In this document: positions 15,969 to 24,087 of the stretch, piece by piece
Layout of the letters: every line of letters begins with the position of its first letter
Position numbering within the stretch: position 1 is the stretch's first letter
From: Mycolicibacterium sp. MU0053
GTDB lineage: Bacteria > Actinomycetota > Actinomycetes > Mycobacteriales > Mycobacteriaceae
NCBI RefSeq assembly: GCF_963378095.1
Contig: NZ_OY726397.1
Coordinates: forward strand, 1,922,001 to 1,986,000
Direction: 5' to 3'
DNA: 64,000 nt
Notes under the pieces: model-generated
The model's input: the letters and a program-made list of their open reading frames with translations, nothing else
Databases searched by the model: none
What the model was told of the DNA's origin: nothing
Position numbers and translations under genes: made by a program

Positions 15969-16979
15969 TTAGGGCACGAGCACCAACCGGATGGGGTTGC
16001 CGTCCTTCTCCTCGAGTTGCCGAACCGCCTCAGGGGCCTGTTCCAGCGGAAGTACCGAGGACACTGAGCCTTTCAGGTCCAATCGTCCCCACTGGGTGAG
16101 CCGGACAATCTGGGCCACGTCCGGCGGCAGGTATCCGTAGTGGCCGAGGATCTGCTGCTGATGGGCGATCAGGATGACGCTGTTCTCGACGGTGAGGGGC
16201 TGGCCGCTCAGGCCGATGATGGTCAGCCGTCCGCCCGGGTTCAGCAGCGGCAGGATCTGCTCGTCGACGCCGGGGAAGCCGGCGAAGTTGAAGGCCGCAT
16301 CGAGGCCGCCGCCGCCGAGAAGCTCCCGAAGTTGGTCGACGAAGCGCGCATCGGTGGGATCCAACGCGGCGTCGGCGCCGCGCTGCAGGGCGTTCTGGCG
16401 TGCCGCCGGCAAGGGGTCGACGGCGACAATGGGCCCCGCACCGATCATGCGGAGCAACTGCACGGCGTGGATGCCGAGTCCTCCTGCGCCCCACACGCCG
16501 ACGGCCTCGCCGGCCTGAACTTTGGCGGTGTGGCAGATCGCGGCCCACGGTGTGGAGACCGCGTCCGGGATGATGCACGCCTGCTCGAACGGCATGGCGT
16601 CCGGGATCGGCACCAGCACCTCCTGGGGGACGACGACGTATTCGGCCCAGCCGCCGTCGTAGTCGACGCCCATGGTGTCCAGTCCCCAGGGTCTGGCGAT
16701 GACGGCCTGCAGGGTGACCCGGTTGCCCTCGGTCCAGCCCTCGACGCCGGCGCCCAGGGCGTCGACGGTGCCGGCCACCTCGTGACCCAGGGTGCGTTCG
16801 GCGTCGGCGTTGCGCAGTGGGCCCACCAGGCCGCTGATCAGGTGCACATCGGAGAGGCAGACGCCGGCGGCGCCGACCTTGATGCGGACTTGCCCCGGGC
16901 CGGGATCGGGAATCGGCACCTCAATGATGCGGAAATCTTTGGTGCCGAAGTTGATACGCCCGGCTTTCATGGTCGTCAT
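15969..16979 (-). CDS. Zinc-dependent alcohol dehydrogenase (MDR superfamily)
   Basis: 336 aa from ATG 16979, preceded by CTGGAGGGACGC. The GroES-like catalytic domain has AAGVCLSDVHLISG (catalytic zinc Cys) and TLGHEVAGTV (His-Glu). The nucleotide-binding domain has VWGAGGLGIHAVQLL. The four-Cys structural zinc loop is missing, which is known in some MDR enzymes. It would oxidise an alcohol to a ketone or aldehyde with NAD(P). It is divergent from a related but deleted dehydrogenase gene across a 30-bp palindrome and lies beside a BVMO and acyl-CoA synthetase cluster. Confidence 0.88.
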   Translation of the reverse strand: MTTMKAGRINFGTKDFRIIEVPIPDPGPGQVRIKVGAAGVCLSDVHLISGLVGPLRNADAERTLGHEVAGTVDALGAGVEGWTEGNRVTLQAVIARPWGLDTMGVDYDGGWAEYVVVPQEVLVPIPDAMPFEQACIIPDAVSTPWAAICHTAKVQAGEAVGVWGAGGLGIHAVQLLRMIGAGPIVAVDPLPAARQNALQRGADAALDPTDARFVDQLRELLGGGGLDAAFNFAGFPGVDEQILPLLNPGGRLTIIGLSGQPLTVENSVILIAHQQQILGHYGYLPPDVAQIVRLTQWGRLDLKGSVSSVLPLEQAPEAVRQLEEKDGNPIRLVLVP

Positions 16980-17024
16980 GCGTCCCTCCAGGTATCTCGT
17001 CGCTGATGGCCTGTACATGGCCAA

Positions 17025-17054
17025 ACACATTGTCTATGATAATTGACAATGTGT
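17025..17054. promoter_or_regulatory. 30-bp palindromic operator in divergent promoter
   Basis: Perfect 10-bp arms ACACATTGTC (17025-17034) and GACAATGTGT (17045-17054) with a 10-bp spacer. It lies 45 bp upstream of the minus-strand dehydrogenase and 53 bp upstream of the plus-strand one. The right half and following bases (17039-17058) recur at 22147-22166 in the BVMO promoter. The EthR-like TetR at 18048 is the most likely binder (inference). Confidence 0.65.
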
Positions 17055-17107
17055 CGAGATGTTGCCGGGCTCACAGTCCGGACCTTCGCGAAAGGGAGGA
17101 AGCGATA

Positions 17108-17929
17108 GTGCGCGCATGGCAGTTCAACACCGCTGAAGCGGGCCTCGAGTTGACCGAGGTCGCCGGCACGGTTCGCGGGCTCGGCCCCGGGGTGAGCGAC
17201 ATCAACGTCGGCGATCGGGTCGCGGTGGCCCTGCCCGCCCACCCCATCGAGCAGGCGGATTTCACCAATGGCATCGGGCTCGGGTTCGACGGCGGCTACG
17301 CCAAACAGGCTGTCGCGCCACGCGACATCCTTGTCGCCATCCCCGACGGCGTCCCGTTCACCCATGCCGCGGTGGCCACCGATTCCATCGCCACCGCCTA
17401 CCACGCAGTGGTGGCCGAGGCCGGCGTCGGACCCGAATCCACCATCGCGGTCATCGGATTGGGTGGCCTGGGCCTCAGTGCTGTCGCGGTCGCAAACACC
17501 CTGGGCGCCACCGTATATGGGGTGGACATCAACACCGCGGTGTTCGACACCGCGCGTGCGCAGGGCGCCACCGAGTGCTTCGCCGACGTCGGTGAGGTCC
17601 CCGGCCAGATCGACGCTGTCCTCGATTTCGCCGGGATGGGCACCACCACCGCCGATGCGGTGGCCGCGGTGAAACCGGGTGGTCGAGTGGTCGTCGTGGG
17701 TCTCGGCGCCCCCGAGGCGACCATCCCCACGCACCTTCTCGTCACGAAGAACGTCCAGCTCCGCGGGTCACTCGGCGCCAGCATCGCGGACCTCGAAGCC
17801 GTCCTCGATTTGCTTGCCAAGGGGCAGGTCGTTCCGCTCATCGAAGAGGTCCCGTTCGCCGAGGTGTCCGCCGCGTTGGCCCGCATCGAAGCCGGCCAGG
17901 TGCAAGGACGCCTGGTGACGTGCCCGTGA
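17108..17929 (+). pseudogene. MDR alcohol dehydrogenase lacking the catalytic zinc region
   Basis: An open frame of 273 aa starts at GTG 17108 with AAAGGGAGGAAG upstream. A full MDR dehydrogenase is about 330-345 aa. The first 17 residues (VRAWQFNTAEAGLELTE) match the normal N-terminus, but the sequence then jumps to VAGTVRGLGPGV, which normally follows GHE. About 55-60 residues, including the catalytic-zinc Cys and the GHE motif, are missing in frame. The nucleotide-binding half is intact (VIGLGGLGLSAVAVANTLGATVYGVDIN). The frame is kept, so a product may be made, but alcohol dehydrogenase activity is unlikely. Confidence 0.7.
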
Positions 17930-18006
17930 CCGCGCCCTGCCGCACTAGTGTCGAGACTGCGATCACCGTGCGCGGCACTCGCACTTTGACGTGCGACGGC
18001 GCGCGA

Positions 18007-18031
18007 CTGCCGGGGGCCAAAGCCCCCGCAG
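18007..18031 (+). terminator. Hairpin between dehydrogenase remnant and TetR gene
   Basis: CTGCCGGGGGC and GCCCCCGCAG form an 11/10-nt stem with one bulged base around the loop CAAA. It is 77 bp after the stop at 17929 and 16 bp before the TetR ATG. It could end the upstream transcript or act in the TetR leader. Confidence 0.45.
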
Positions 18032-18047
18032 GATAGAGTGGCCTGCT

Positions 18048-18719
18048 ATGTCGACCTCAGCGTCCGGTGCGACTGGTGACGACGCTGTGCTGCTCGGAGA
18101 CCGACGAGCGCCCAGCAAGGGCGAGCGCCAGCGCCGCGCCATCCTCGACTGTCTGCCGGAGTTACTTGCCACTCGTCCGATCAGCGAGCTGACCATCGGC
18201 GAGATCGCGCAGGCCGCCGGGGTTCGGCGCTCGGGATTCTATTTCTACTTCGAGTCGAAGTATGCGCCGCTGGCCGTGATCACCTCCGAAATTTGGACCG
18301 AGTTGATGAGCCGGGCCCAGTTCTTCGCCCGGGGCCCTGACGAGCCGGTCCGGGACTTCATCGGCAGGACCGCCGATATCGCCCTTGGTCTCTGGCGCGA
18401 TCACGAGGGTGTCCTGACGGCGTCGGTACAGGCCATTCCGCTGGATGAGCAAATGGCCCAGCTGTGGGACGAGTGGAACCAGCGACTGGCCGACGTCATC
18501 GCCGAGCAGGTGCTGCTGGACCGGGAACAGGGTGTGGCGCAGCCGGTTTCGGGGGATGTGCGGGGCCTCATCACCATGCTGCTGGAGATGACCATGCACG
18601 TCTTCTATATGGACCGGCTGCGGCACAACAATGCTGAGCAGACCCGCGCCTCGCGCGAGATGGTGCAGGCCATCTGGCTGGCGGCGGGCTGGGGGATCCC
18701 CACCATGCCGCCGGCCTGA
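18048..18719 (+). CDS. EthR-like TetR family regulator
   Basis: 223 aa from ATG 18048. The DNA-binding domain reads GERQRRAILDCLPELLATRPISELTIGEIAQAAGVRRSGFYFYFESKYAPL. The FYFYFxSK ending is characteristic of the EthR branch. In M. tuberculosis EthR controls the Baeyer-Villiger monooxygenase EthA; here a monooxygenase of that class lies 1.6 kb away with an acyl-CoA synthetase gene on either side. It is therefore the best candidate to bind the palindrome at 17025-17054 and the related site at 22147-22166. Its gene converges with fadD at 18724 (4-bp gap). Confidence 0.85.
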   Translation: MSTSASGATGDDAVLLGDRRAPSKGERQRRAILDCLPELLATRPISELTIGEIAQAAGVRRSGFYFYFESKYAPLAVITSEIWTELMSRAQFFARGPDEPVRDFIGRTADIALGLWRDHEGVLTASVQAIPLDEQMAQLWDEWNQRLADVIAEQVLLDREQGVAQPVSGDVRGLITMLLEMTMHVFYMDRLRHNNAEQTRASREMVQAIWLAAGWGIPTMPPA

Positions 18720-18723
18720 CGAC

Positions 18724-20253
18724 TTATCCGGTGTAGCGCTCGCGCAGCTTGCCCTTGACGAGTTTGCCTGTCGGCGTGCGGGGTAGCTCGTCGATGAAGT
18801 CGACCGAGCGCGGGGCCTTGTAATGGGCGATCCGCTCGCGTACGTACTCGATCAGTTCCGCGGCCAGGGCGTCGTCACCGGACACCCCGGCGGTCGGTTG
18901 CACGATCGCCTTGACCTGTTCGCCCATCTCCGGATCCGGCACGCCGATCACCGCGACGTCGTGCACGGCCGGATGCAAGGCCAACTCGTTCTCGATCTCC
19001 TGTGGGTAGATGTTGACCCCGCCGGAGATGATCATGAACGACTTGCGGTCCGCGAGAAAGAGATACCCTTCCTCGTCGACGTAGCCGAGGTCGCCCACCG
19101 TCGTCCACAGTGGATTCTCGGGATGCTGTGCCTGCGCGGTCTTTTCGGGATCGCCGTGATACTCGAACGGCATGATGTCGCGTTCGAAGTACACCGTCCC
19201 GACGGTCCCGGTCGGCACCTCGCGACCGTCGTCGTCGCAGATGTGCAGGCCGCCGAGGACACTGCGGCCGACCGAGCCTGGGTGCTGCAACCAGTCCGCG
19301 GAATCGATGAACGTCATGCCGTGCGCCTCGGTGGAGGCGTAGTACTCGTAGATCACCGGTCCGAACCAGTCGATCATCGCCTTCTTCACATCGACCGGGC
19401 ACGGGGCGGCCGCGTGGATGACCACCCGCAGGCTCGACAGGTCGTACCGGGTGCGAATCTCGTCATCGAGCTTGAGTAGCCGCACGAACATCGTCGGCAC
19501 CATCTGCGTGGCGGTGACGCGGTACTGCTCGACGTAGCGCAAGGTGTCTTCGGCGACGAATTTCTTTGCCAGCAACACGGTTCCACCGAGGGCCTGCACC
19601 GAACCGCACCACCGCAGCGGCGCGGCGTGGTAGATCGGGGCCTGCGACAGATAGACGTCTTCGGGGCCGAGGCCGAACAGGGCCTGGCCAATCGTGACAA
19701 TGGGCTCGCCGGGATCCTCGACGTTGCGGTCGGACAGCGGTGGGCGTACGCCCTTCGGAAATCCGGTGGTTCCCGAGGAGTACAGCATCACCGCGCCCGC
19801 GGGCTGCTCGGTCAGCGGCGGCCCGGCCTGTTCCAGGGCCTGCTCGTAGGACTCGTACCCGGCCAGCGCGCCCCCGAAGGCCAGCCGGACGGTGGGGCCC
19901 TCGACCTGCTTGGCCACCTCGACCGCCAGGTTCTGCAGCGAGGCTGCGGAGATCAGTGCCCGGGCGCCGGAATTGTTGACGATATAGGCGGCTTCGGGTG
20001 CGGTGAGGTGGTGATTGATCGCGGTGACGTACAACCCGGACCGCTGGGTGGCCCAATACACCTCGAGCGCCTCGGGCGCGTTGTCGGTGAGCACCGCCAC
20101 CACGTCCCCGCGGCGCAGGCCCGCGTCGTGGAGAACCCGCGCCAGGGCCGCGGAACGGTCCTCGAGCTGCTGATAGGTCACCACCGCGCCGGTCTCGGCA
20201 ATGATGATCGCCGGCCGATAGGGGCTGGTACGGGCATGCGCACCGGGATACAT
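18724..20253 (-). CDS. Acyl-CoA synthetase (FadD/AMP-binding)
   Basis: 509 aa from ATG 20253, preceded by GAGAGGACCCCT. ANL superfamily motifs: A3 [15 protein letters not shown]5 [10 protein letters not shown]7 [19 protein letters not shown], and A10 near the end with [13 protein letters not shown] (catalytic Lys). It activates a carboxylic acid to acyl-AMP and then acyl-CoA. It lies 46 bp downstream of the monooxygenase gene on the same strand, so the two are probably co-transcribed. The acid released after Baeyer-Villiger cleavage could be its substrate (inference). Confidence 0.9.
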   Translation of the reverse strand: MYPGAHARTSPYRPAIIIAETGAVVTYQQLEDRSAALARVLHDAGLRRGDVVAVLTDNAPEALEVYWATQRSGLYVTAINHHLTAPEAAYIVNNSGARALISAASLQNLAVEVAKQVEGPTVRLAFGGALAGYESYEQALEQAGPPLTEQPAGAVMLYSSGTTGFPKGVRPPLSDRNVEDPGEPIVTIGQALFGLGPEDVYLSQAPIYHAAPLRWCGSVQALGGTVLLAKKFVAEDTLRYVEQYRVTATQMVPTMFVRLLKLDDEIRTRYDLSSLRVVIHAAAPCPVDVKKAMIDWFGPVIYEYYASTEAHGMTFIDSADWLQHPGSVGRSVLGGLHICDDDGREVPTGTVGTVYFERDIMPFEYHGDPEKTAQAQHPENPLWTTVGDLGYVDEEGYLFLADRKSFMIISGGVNIYPQEIENELALHPAVHDVAVIGVPDPEMGEQVKAIVQPTAGVSGDDALAAELIEYVRERIAHYKAPRSVDFIDELPRTPTGKLVKGKLRERYTG

Positions 20254-20299
20254 AGGGGTCCTCTCGCGGTTTCAGAACCGGGTCAGTTCAATTAGGTTA

Positions 20300-22135
20300 C
20301 TAGCGCGGGTCCAGCTCGCGGGACCGGAGCTCCAATCCTTCGAAGGAGCCTGATTCCCACCACTTTTCGAGCATGTCCCAGAACTCGACTTCGCTGCCCT
20401 GGTAGACGTCGCCCCAGAAGCCGTGGCCGAGATCGCCCTGGCCGTTGTAGTACCCCGGGGTGCAGGTGGAGAGGTAGAAGAGTCGGGCCAGGCCGGACTC
20501 GCGAGTGCGTTGCACCCACTCCGCCTGGGCCGCCTCGTCGGGCTCGATGGTGGCGATGTCGCGCTGCAGGGCGTGGCCGACGATGCGGGCGGCATGACGG
20601 GCTTTGCGGTCGAGCATGTAGCTGAAGTTGACGACGTAGGCGTTCTGACTCACGCCGAGCTCGACGAAGTTGGGGAATCCGGCCGAAAAGAATCCGTGCA
20701 GGGTCTGGTGTCCCTCGGCGAAATGCTCCCGCATGGACACCCCGTCGCGGCCCAGGATGTCGTACCCGTACCGGTCCGCGGTCGACGAGCCCGTCTCGAA
20801 GCCGGTCGCAAAGACGATGCAGTCGACCTCGTAGTGCGTGCCGTCGACGACAAGGCCTGTCTCGGTGAACCTTTCGACCCCCTTGGGGGAGTGGACCAGC
20901 GTCACCGACGGCTTGTTGAACGACTGCAGATAGTCGTCGTTGAAGGTGGGGCGCTTGCAGATCGCCCCGAACCAGGGCTTGAGTGCCTCGGCGGTCGCCG
21001 GATTTTCGACGATGTCCTCGATGCGCGCATGCACGGTGCGCATCAGCTGCATGTCGGCGACCTCGGCGACCGCAATCTGATCCTCGAGGGCTAGTTTCTC
21101 CAACGGTGTCTCGACGAGGTGCTGGCCGGTGACCGCCGTCAGCAGCGTGGTCCAGATGTCGCCGACGAGGTTTTCGTCCTGCGGATGGCCGTTGACCAGT
21201 GAGTTGAAGTTGTGGTGACGGCGCTGCTGCCAGCCCGGCGTCAGGCCGGCGGCCCAGTCCGGGTCGGTGGGCCGATTGTCGCGCGGGCCCACGACGCTGG
21301 GGGTGCGCTGGATGACGAAGAGCTCGTTGGCGTCCGTGGCCAGGAACGGCACGGCCTGGACTCCGGTGGCGCCGGTGCCGATGATCGCGACGCGTTTGTC
21401 GGCCAGCTTGGTCAGGCCGCCGTGCTGGTTGCCGCCGGTGTAGTCGTAATCCCAACGGCTGGTGTGGAACATCGCCCCGGAGAAGTCCCCGATGCCCGGA
21501 ACCCGCGGGAACTGGGGCTTGTTCAGTGGGCCGTTGGCACGGACGACGAACCTCGCAGTCAGCACGTCGGCGCGGTCGGTCCGGATCTCCCAGCGCTGTG
21601 CGTCTTCCCGCCAGGTCACGGAGGTCGCCGCCGTCTGGAACAGTGCGGCGCGGTAGAGGTCGAAGTGGCGGCCGATGCGTTTGCTGTGCTCGAAGATCTC
21701 GTCGCCGTCGGCGTAGCGCTGGGTCGGGATATAACCGGTCTCCTCGAGCAGCGGCAGGTAGATGTAGGACTCGACGTCGCACTGCACCCCGGGGTAACGG
21801 TTCCAGTACCAGGTGCCGCCGAAGTCGCCCGCCTGTTCGATGATGCGGAAGTCCTTCACGCCCTGCTGGGTCAGGTAGGCACCTGCCAGCAGGCCGCCGA
21901 ACCCGCCGCCGAGGATGACCACGTCGTGCTCGGCCTGCACGGCATCGCGCACGAGAGGCTCGCTGTAGGGGTCGACGTCATCGGCTTCGCGCAGGTCGGC
22001 CAGCCCCTGGAACTGGTCGAGGTGGTCTTCGCGCAACCGGCGTGCCCGCTCATCGGCGTAGCGCTGCCGGATGGGCGCGGGGTCGAAGTCGACGTCGATC
22101 CGGGTGTCCGAGACAGGCAGGGAAACGGCCATCAT
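20300..22135 (-). CDS. Baeyer-Villiger flavin monooxygenase
   Basis: 611 aa from ATG 22135 (GAGAGG upstream). Type I BVMO: FAD Rossmann motif VILGGGFGGLLAG, the BVMO fingerprint FSGAMFHTSRWDYDY (F-x-G-x-x-x-H-x-x-x-W), and NADPH Rossmann motif AIIGTGATGVQAV. The extended N-terminus (about 65 residues before the FAD motif) and total length resemble cyclopentadecanone or steroid monooxygenases of about 600 aa rather than EthA (489 aa). It inserts oxygen next to a ketone, giving an ester or lactone. With alcohol dehydrogenase and acyl-CoA synthetases nearby, the pathway alcohol to ketone to ester to acid to acyl-CoA is plausible. Confidence 0.9.
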   Translation of the reverse strand: MMAVSLPVSDTRIDVDFDPAPIRQRYADERARRLREDHLDQFQGLADLREADDVDPYSEPLVRDAVQAEHDVVILGGGFGGLLAGAYLTQQGVKDFRIIEQAGDFGGTWYWNRYPGVQCDVESYIYLPLLEETGYIPTQRYADGDEIFEHSKRIGRHFDLYRAALFQTAATSVTWREDAQRWEIRTDRADVLTARFVVRANGPLNKPQFPRVPGIGDFSGAMFHTSRWDYDYTGGNQHGGLTKLADKRVAIIGTGATGVQAVPFLATDANELFVIQRTPSVVGPRDNRPTDPDWAAGLTPGWQQRRHHNFNSLVNGHPQDENLVGDIWTTLLTAVTGQHLVETPLEKLALEDQIAVAEVADMQLMRTVHARIEDIVENPATAEALKPWFGAICKRPTFNDDYLQSFNKPSVTLVHSPKGVERFTETGLVVDGTHYEVDCIVFATGFETGSSTADRYGYDILGRDGVSMREHFAEGHQTLHGFFSAGFPNFVELGVSQNAYVVNFSYMLDRKARHAARIVGHALQRDIATIEPDEAAQAEWVQRTRESGLARLFYLSTCTPGYYNGQGDLGHGFWGDVYQGSEVEFWDMLEKWWESGSFEGLELRSRELDPR

Positions 22136-22146
22136 GGTGCCTCTCA

Positions 22147-22166
22147 ATAATTGACATAGCGTCGAG
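22147..22166. promoter_or_regulatory. Regulatory motif shared with the dehydrogenase promoter
   Basis: ATAATTGACA, four variable bases, then GTCGAG, identical at 16 of 20 positions to 17039-17058. It lies in the divergent promoter of the monooxygenase and fadD35-like genes. Downstream, GACACGATGTC gives a further small dyad. Common control of both promoters by one regulator is inferred. Confidence 0.45.
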
Positions 22167-22244
22167 TATTGAAGACACGATGTCATATAGTAAGTTGGAT
22201 CACAAGTGAGCGGGATCACCCGCCCGTGGATCTGAGGAGCTCGA

Positions 22245-23885
22245 GTGGTCCTGAAAGCGGAAGAGGCCGCAGCGTCGTACGTCAAGGGCAGTACCGAGAC
22301 GCCTCTGCTCACCGAGACGATCGGCGCCAACCTCGACCGCACCGTGGCCGCGTTCGGAGACCGCGAGGCGCTGGTCGAGGTCGCCAGCGGACGGCGATGG
22401 ACCTACCGGGAGTTCGAAACCGACACCCGGCGCGTCGCCAGCGGGCTGTTGGCGCTGGGCATCGGCGTGGGTGACCGCGTCGGGATCTGGTCACCGAACA
22501 CCGCCGAGTGGACCCTGGTGCAGTACGCGACGGCCCGCATCGGCGCCATCCTTGTCACCATCAACCCGGCCTATCGGCTCGAGGAACTCGAGTACGTGCT
22601 GAAGCAATCCGGTGCGCGCACCGTCATCGCGGCGTCGTCGTTCAAGACCTCCGACTACCAAGCCATGCTCGCCGCCGTGGCCGACCAATGCCCGGAATTG
22701 CAGGAGGTGATCATCGTCGGATCGGCGGCCTGGAAATCTCTCGCAGAAACGCCGATCGACGACACGGCCCTGGGCGGCATCGCCGCAAAGCTCACACCAC
22801 AAGACCCGATCAACATCCAATACACCTCGGGCACCACGGGATTCCCCAAGGGCGCGACGCTGACCCACAGCAACATCCTTAACAACGGTTTTTTTGTGGG
22901 GGAGGGGATCGGCTACACCGAGCGCGACCGGGTCTGCATTCCGGTGCCGTTCTACCACTGCTTCGGGATGGTGATGGGCAACCTGGCGTGTACCAGCCAC
23001 GGCTCGACGATGGTGATTCCCGCACCGGGTTTCGACCCGGCGGCGACGCTGGCCGCGGTCTCGGCCGAACGGTGCACCTCGCTCTACGGGGTGCCGACCA
23101 TGTTCATCGCCGAGTTGGCGCTGGCTGACCTCGACTCGTATGACCTGACCAGTTTGCGGACCGGGATCATGGCCGGCTCGCCGTGCCCGGAAGTGGTGAT
23201 GACCCAGGTCATCGAACAGATGAACATGGGCGAGGTGGCCATCTGCTACGGCATGACCGAGACCTCGCCGGTCTCGACGCAGACCCGCCCCACCGACACG
23301 TTGACGCAGCGCACCAGCACGGCCGGAACGGCGGGCCCGCATCTGGAGATCAAGGTCGTCGACCCCGAGTCCGGGCAGATCGTGCCCCGCGGCGAACCCG
23401 GCGAACTGTGCACCCGCGGGTACAGCGTGATGGCCGGCTATTGGAACGACCCGAAGAAGACCGCGGAGGTGATCGACGCCGACGGGTGGATGCACACCGG
23501 GGACATCGCGGTCATGGACGACAGTGGTTATGTCGCGATCACGGGTCGGATCAAGGACATGGTGATCCGGGGCGGCGAGAATATCTATCCCCGCGAGATC
23601 GAGGAATTCCTCTACCAGCACCCCGACATCGTCGACGCCCAGGTGGTCGGGGTGCCCGACGAACGCTACGGCGAAGAGTTGATGGCGTGGCTGCGGATCA
23701 AGGAAGGCGCCGAGGCGCCGACCGCCGAATCGATCCGAGAGTTCTGTGCCGGCCGCATTGCGCACTACAAGATTCCGCGCCACGTCGCGGTGGTCGACGA
23801 CTACCCGATGACCGTCACCGGCAAGGTCCGCAAGGTCGAGTTGCGGGAGCGGGCCGTGGAGCAGCTGCGCCGACAAGAAGAGTGA
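22245..23885 (+). CDS. fadD35: Acyl-CoA synthetase, FadD35-like
   Basis: 546 aa from GTG 22245, with GAGGAGCTC upstream. AMP-binding motifs are complete: [49 protein letters not shown] and the C-terminal TVTGKVRKVELRE with the catalytic Lys. Length and sequence agree with what I recall for FadD35 (Rv2505c, 547 aa), a medium/long-chain acid activator. It diverges from the monooxygenase gene and is probably co-regulated with it. Product: acyl-CoA for beta-oxidation, in the cytosol. Confidence 0.88.
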   Translation: MVLKAEEAAASYVKGSTETPLLTETIGANLDRTVAAFGDREALVEVASGRRWTYREFETDTRRVASGLLALGIGVGDRVGIWSPNTAEWTLVQYATARIGAILVTINPAYRLEELEYVLKQSGARTVIAASSFKTSDYQAMLAAVADQCPELQEVIIVGSAAWKSLAETPIDDTALGGIAAKLTPQDPINIQYTSGTTGFPKGATLTHSNILNNGFFVGEGIGYTERDRVCIPVPFYHCFGMVMGNLACTSHGSTMVIPAPGFDPAATLAAVSAERCTSLYGVPTMFIAELALADLDSYDLTSLRTGIMAGSPCPEVVMTQVIEQMNMGEVAICYGMTETSPVSTQTRPTDTLTQRTSTAGTAGPHLEIKVVDPESGQIVPRGEPGELCTRGYSVMAGYWNDPKKTAEVIDADGWMHTGDIAVMDDSGYVAITGRIKDMVIRGGENIYPREIEEFLYQHPDIVDAQVVGVPDERYGEELMAWLRIKEGAEAPTAESIREFCAGRIAHYKIPRHVAVVDDYPMTVTGKVRKVELRERAVEQLRRQEE

Positions 23886-24087
23886 CGACCGCCCCGTCCT
23901 GCGGAAACGTGTCCGACAGCTACGTTGTGGGCGCCAAGCTGGGTGCGCGGTGGCTCAACCCTCGAACGGTACCGGGGTAAACCGGTCTGCCGACCATATT
24001 GACGGAGTCGATAAAACCGTCCCGCCGCCTCGGCCGGGACTTGTAGCCTCTGCTGGATCTGGCCCGGAACCCCGCGGAGGTTGAGTC

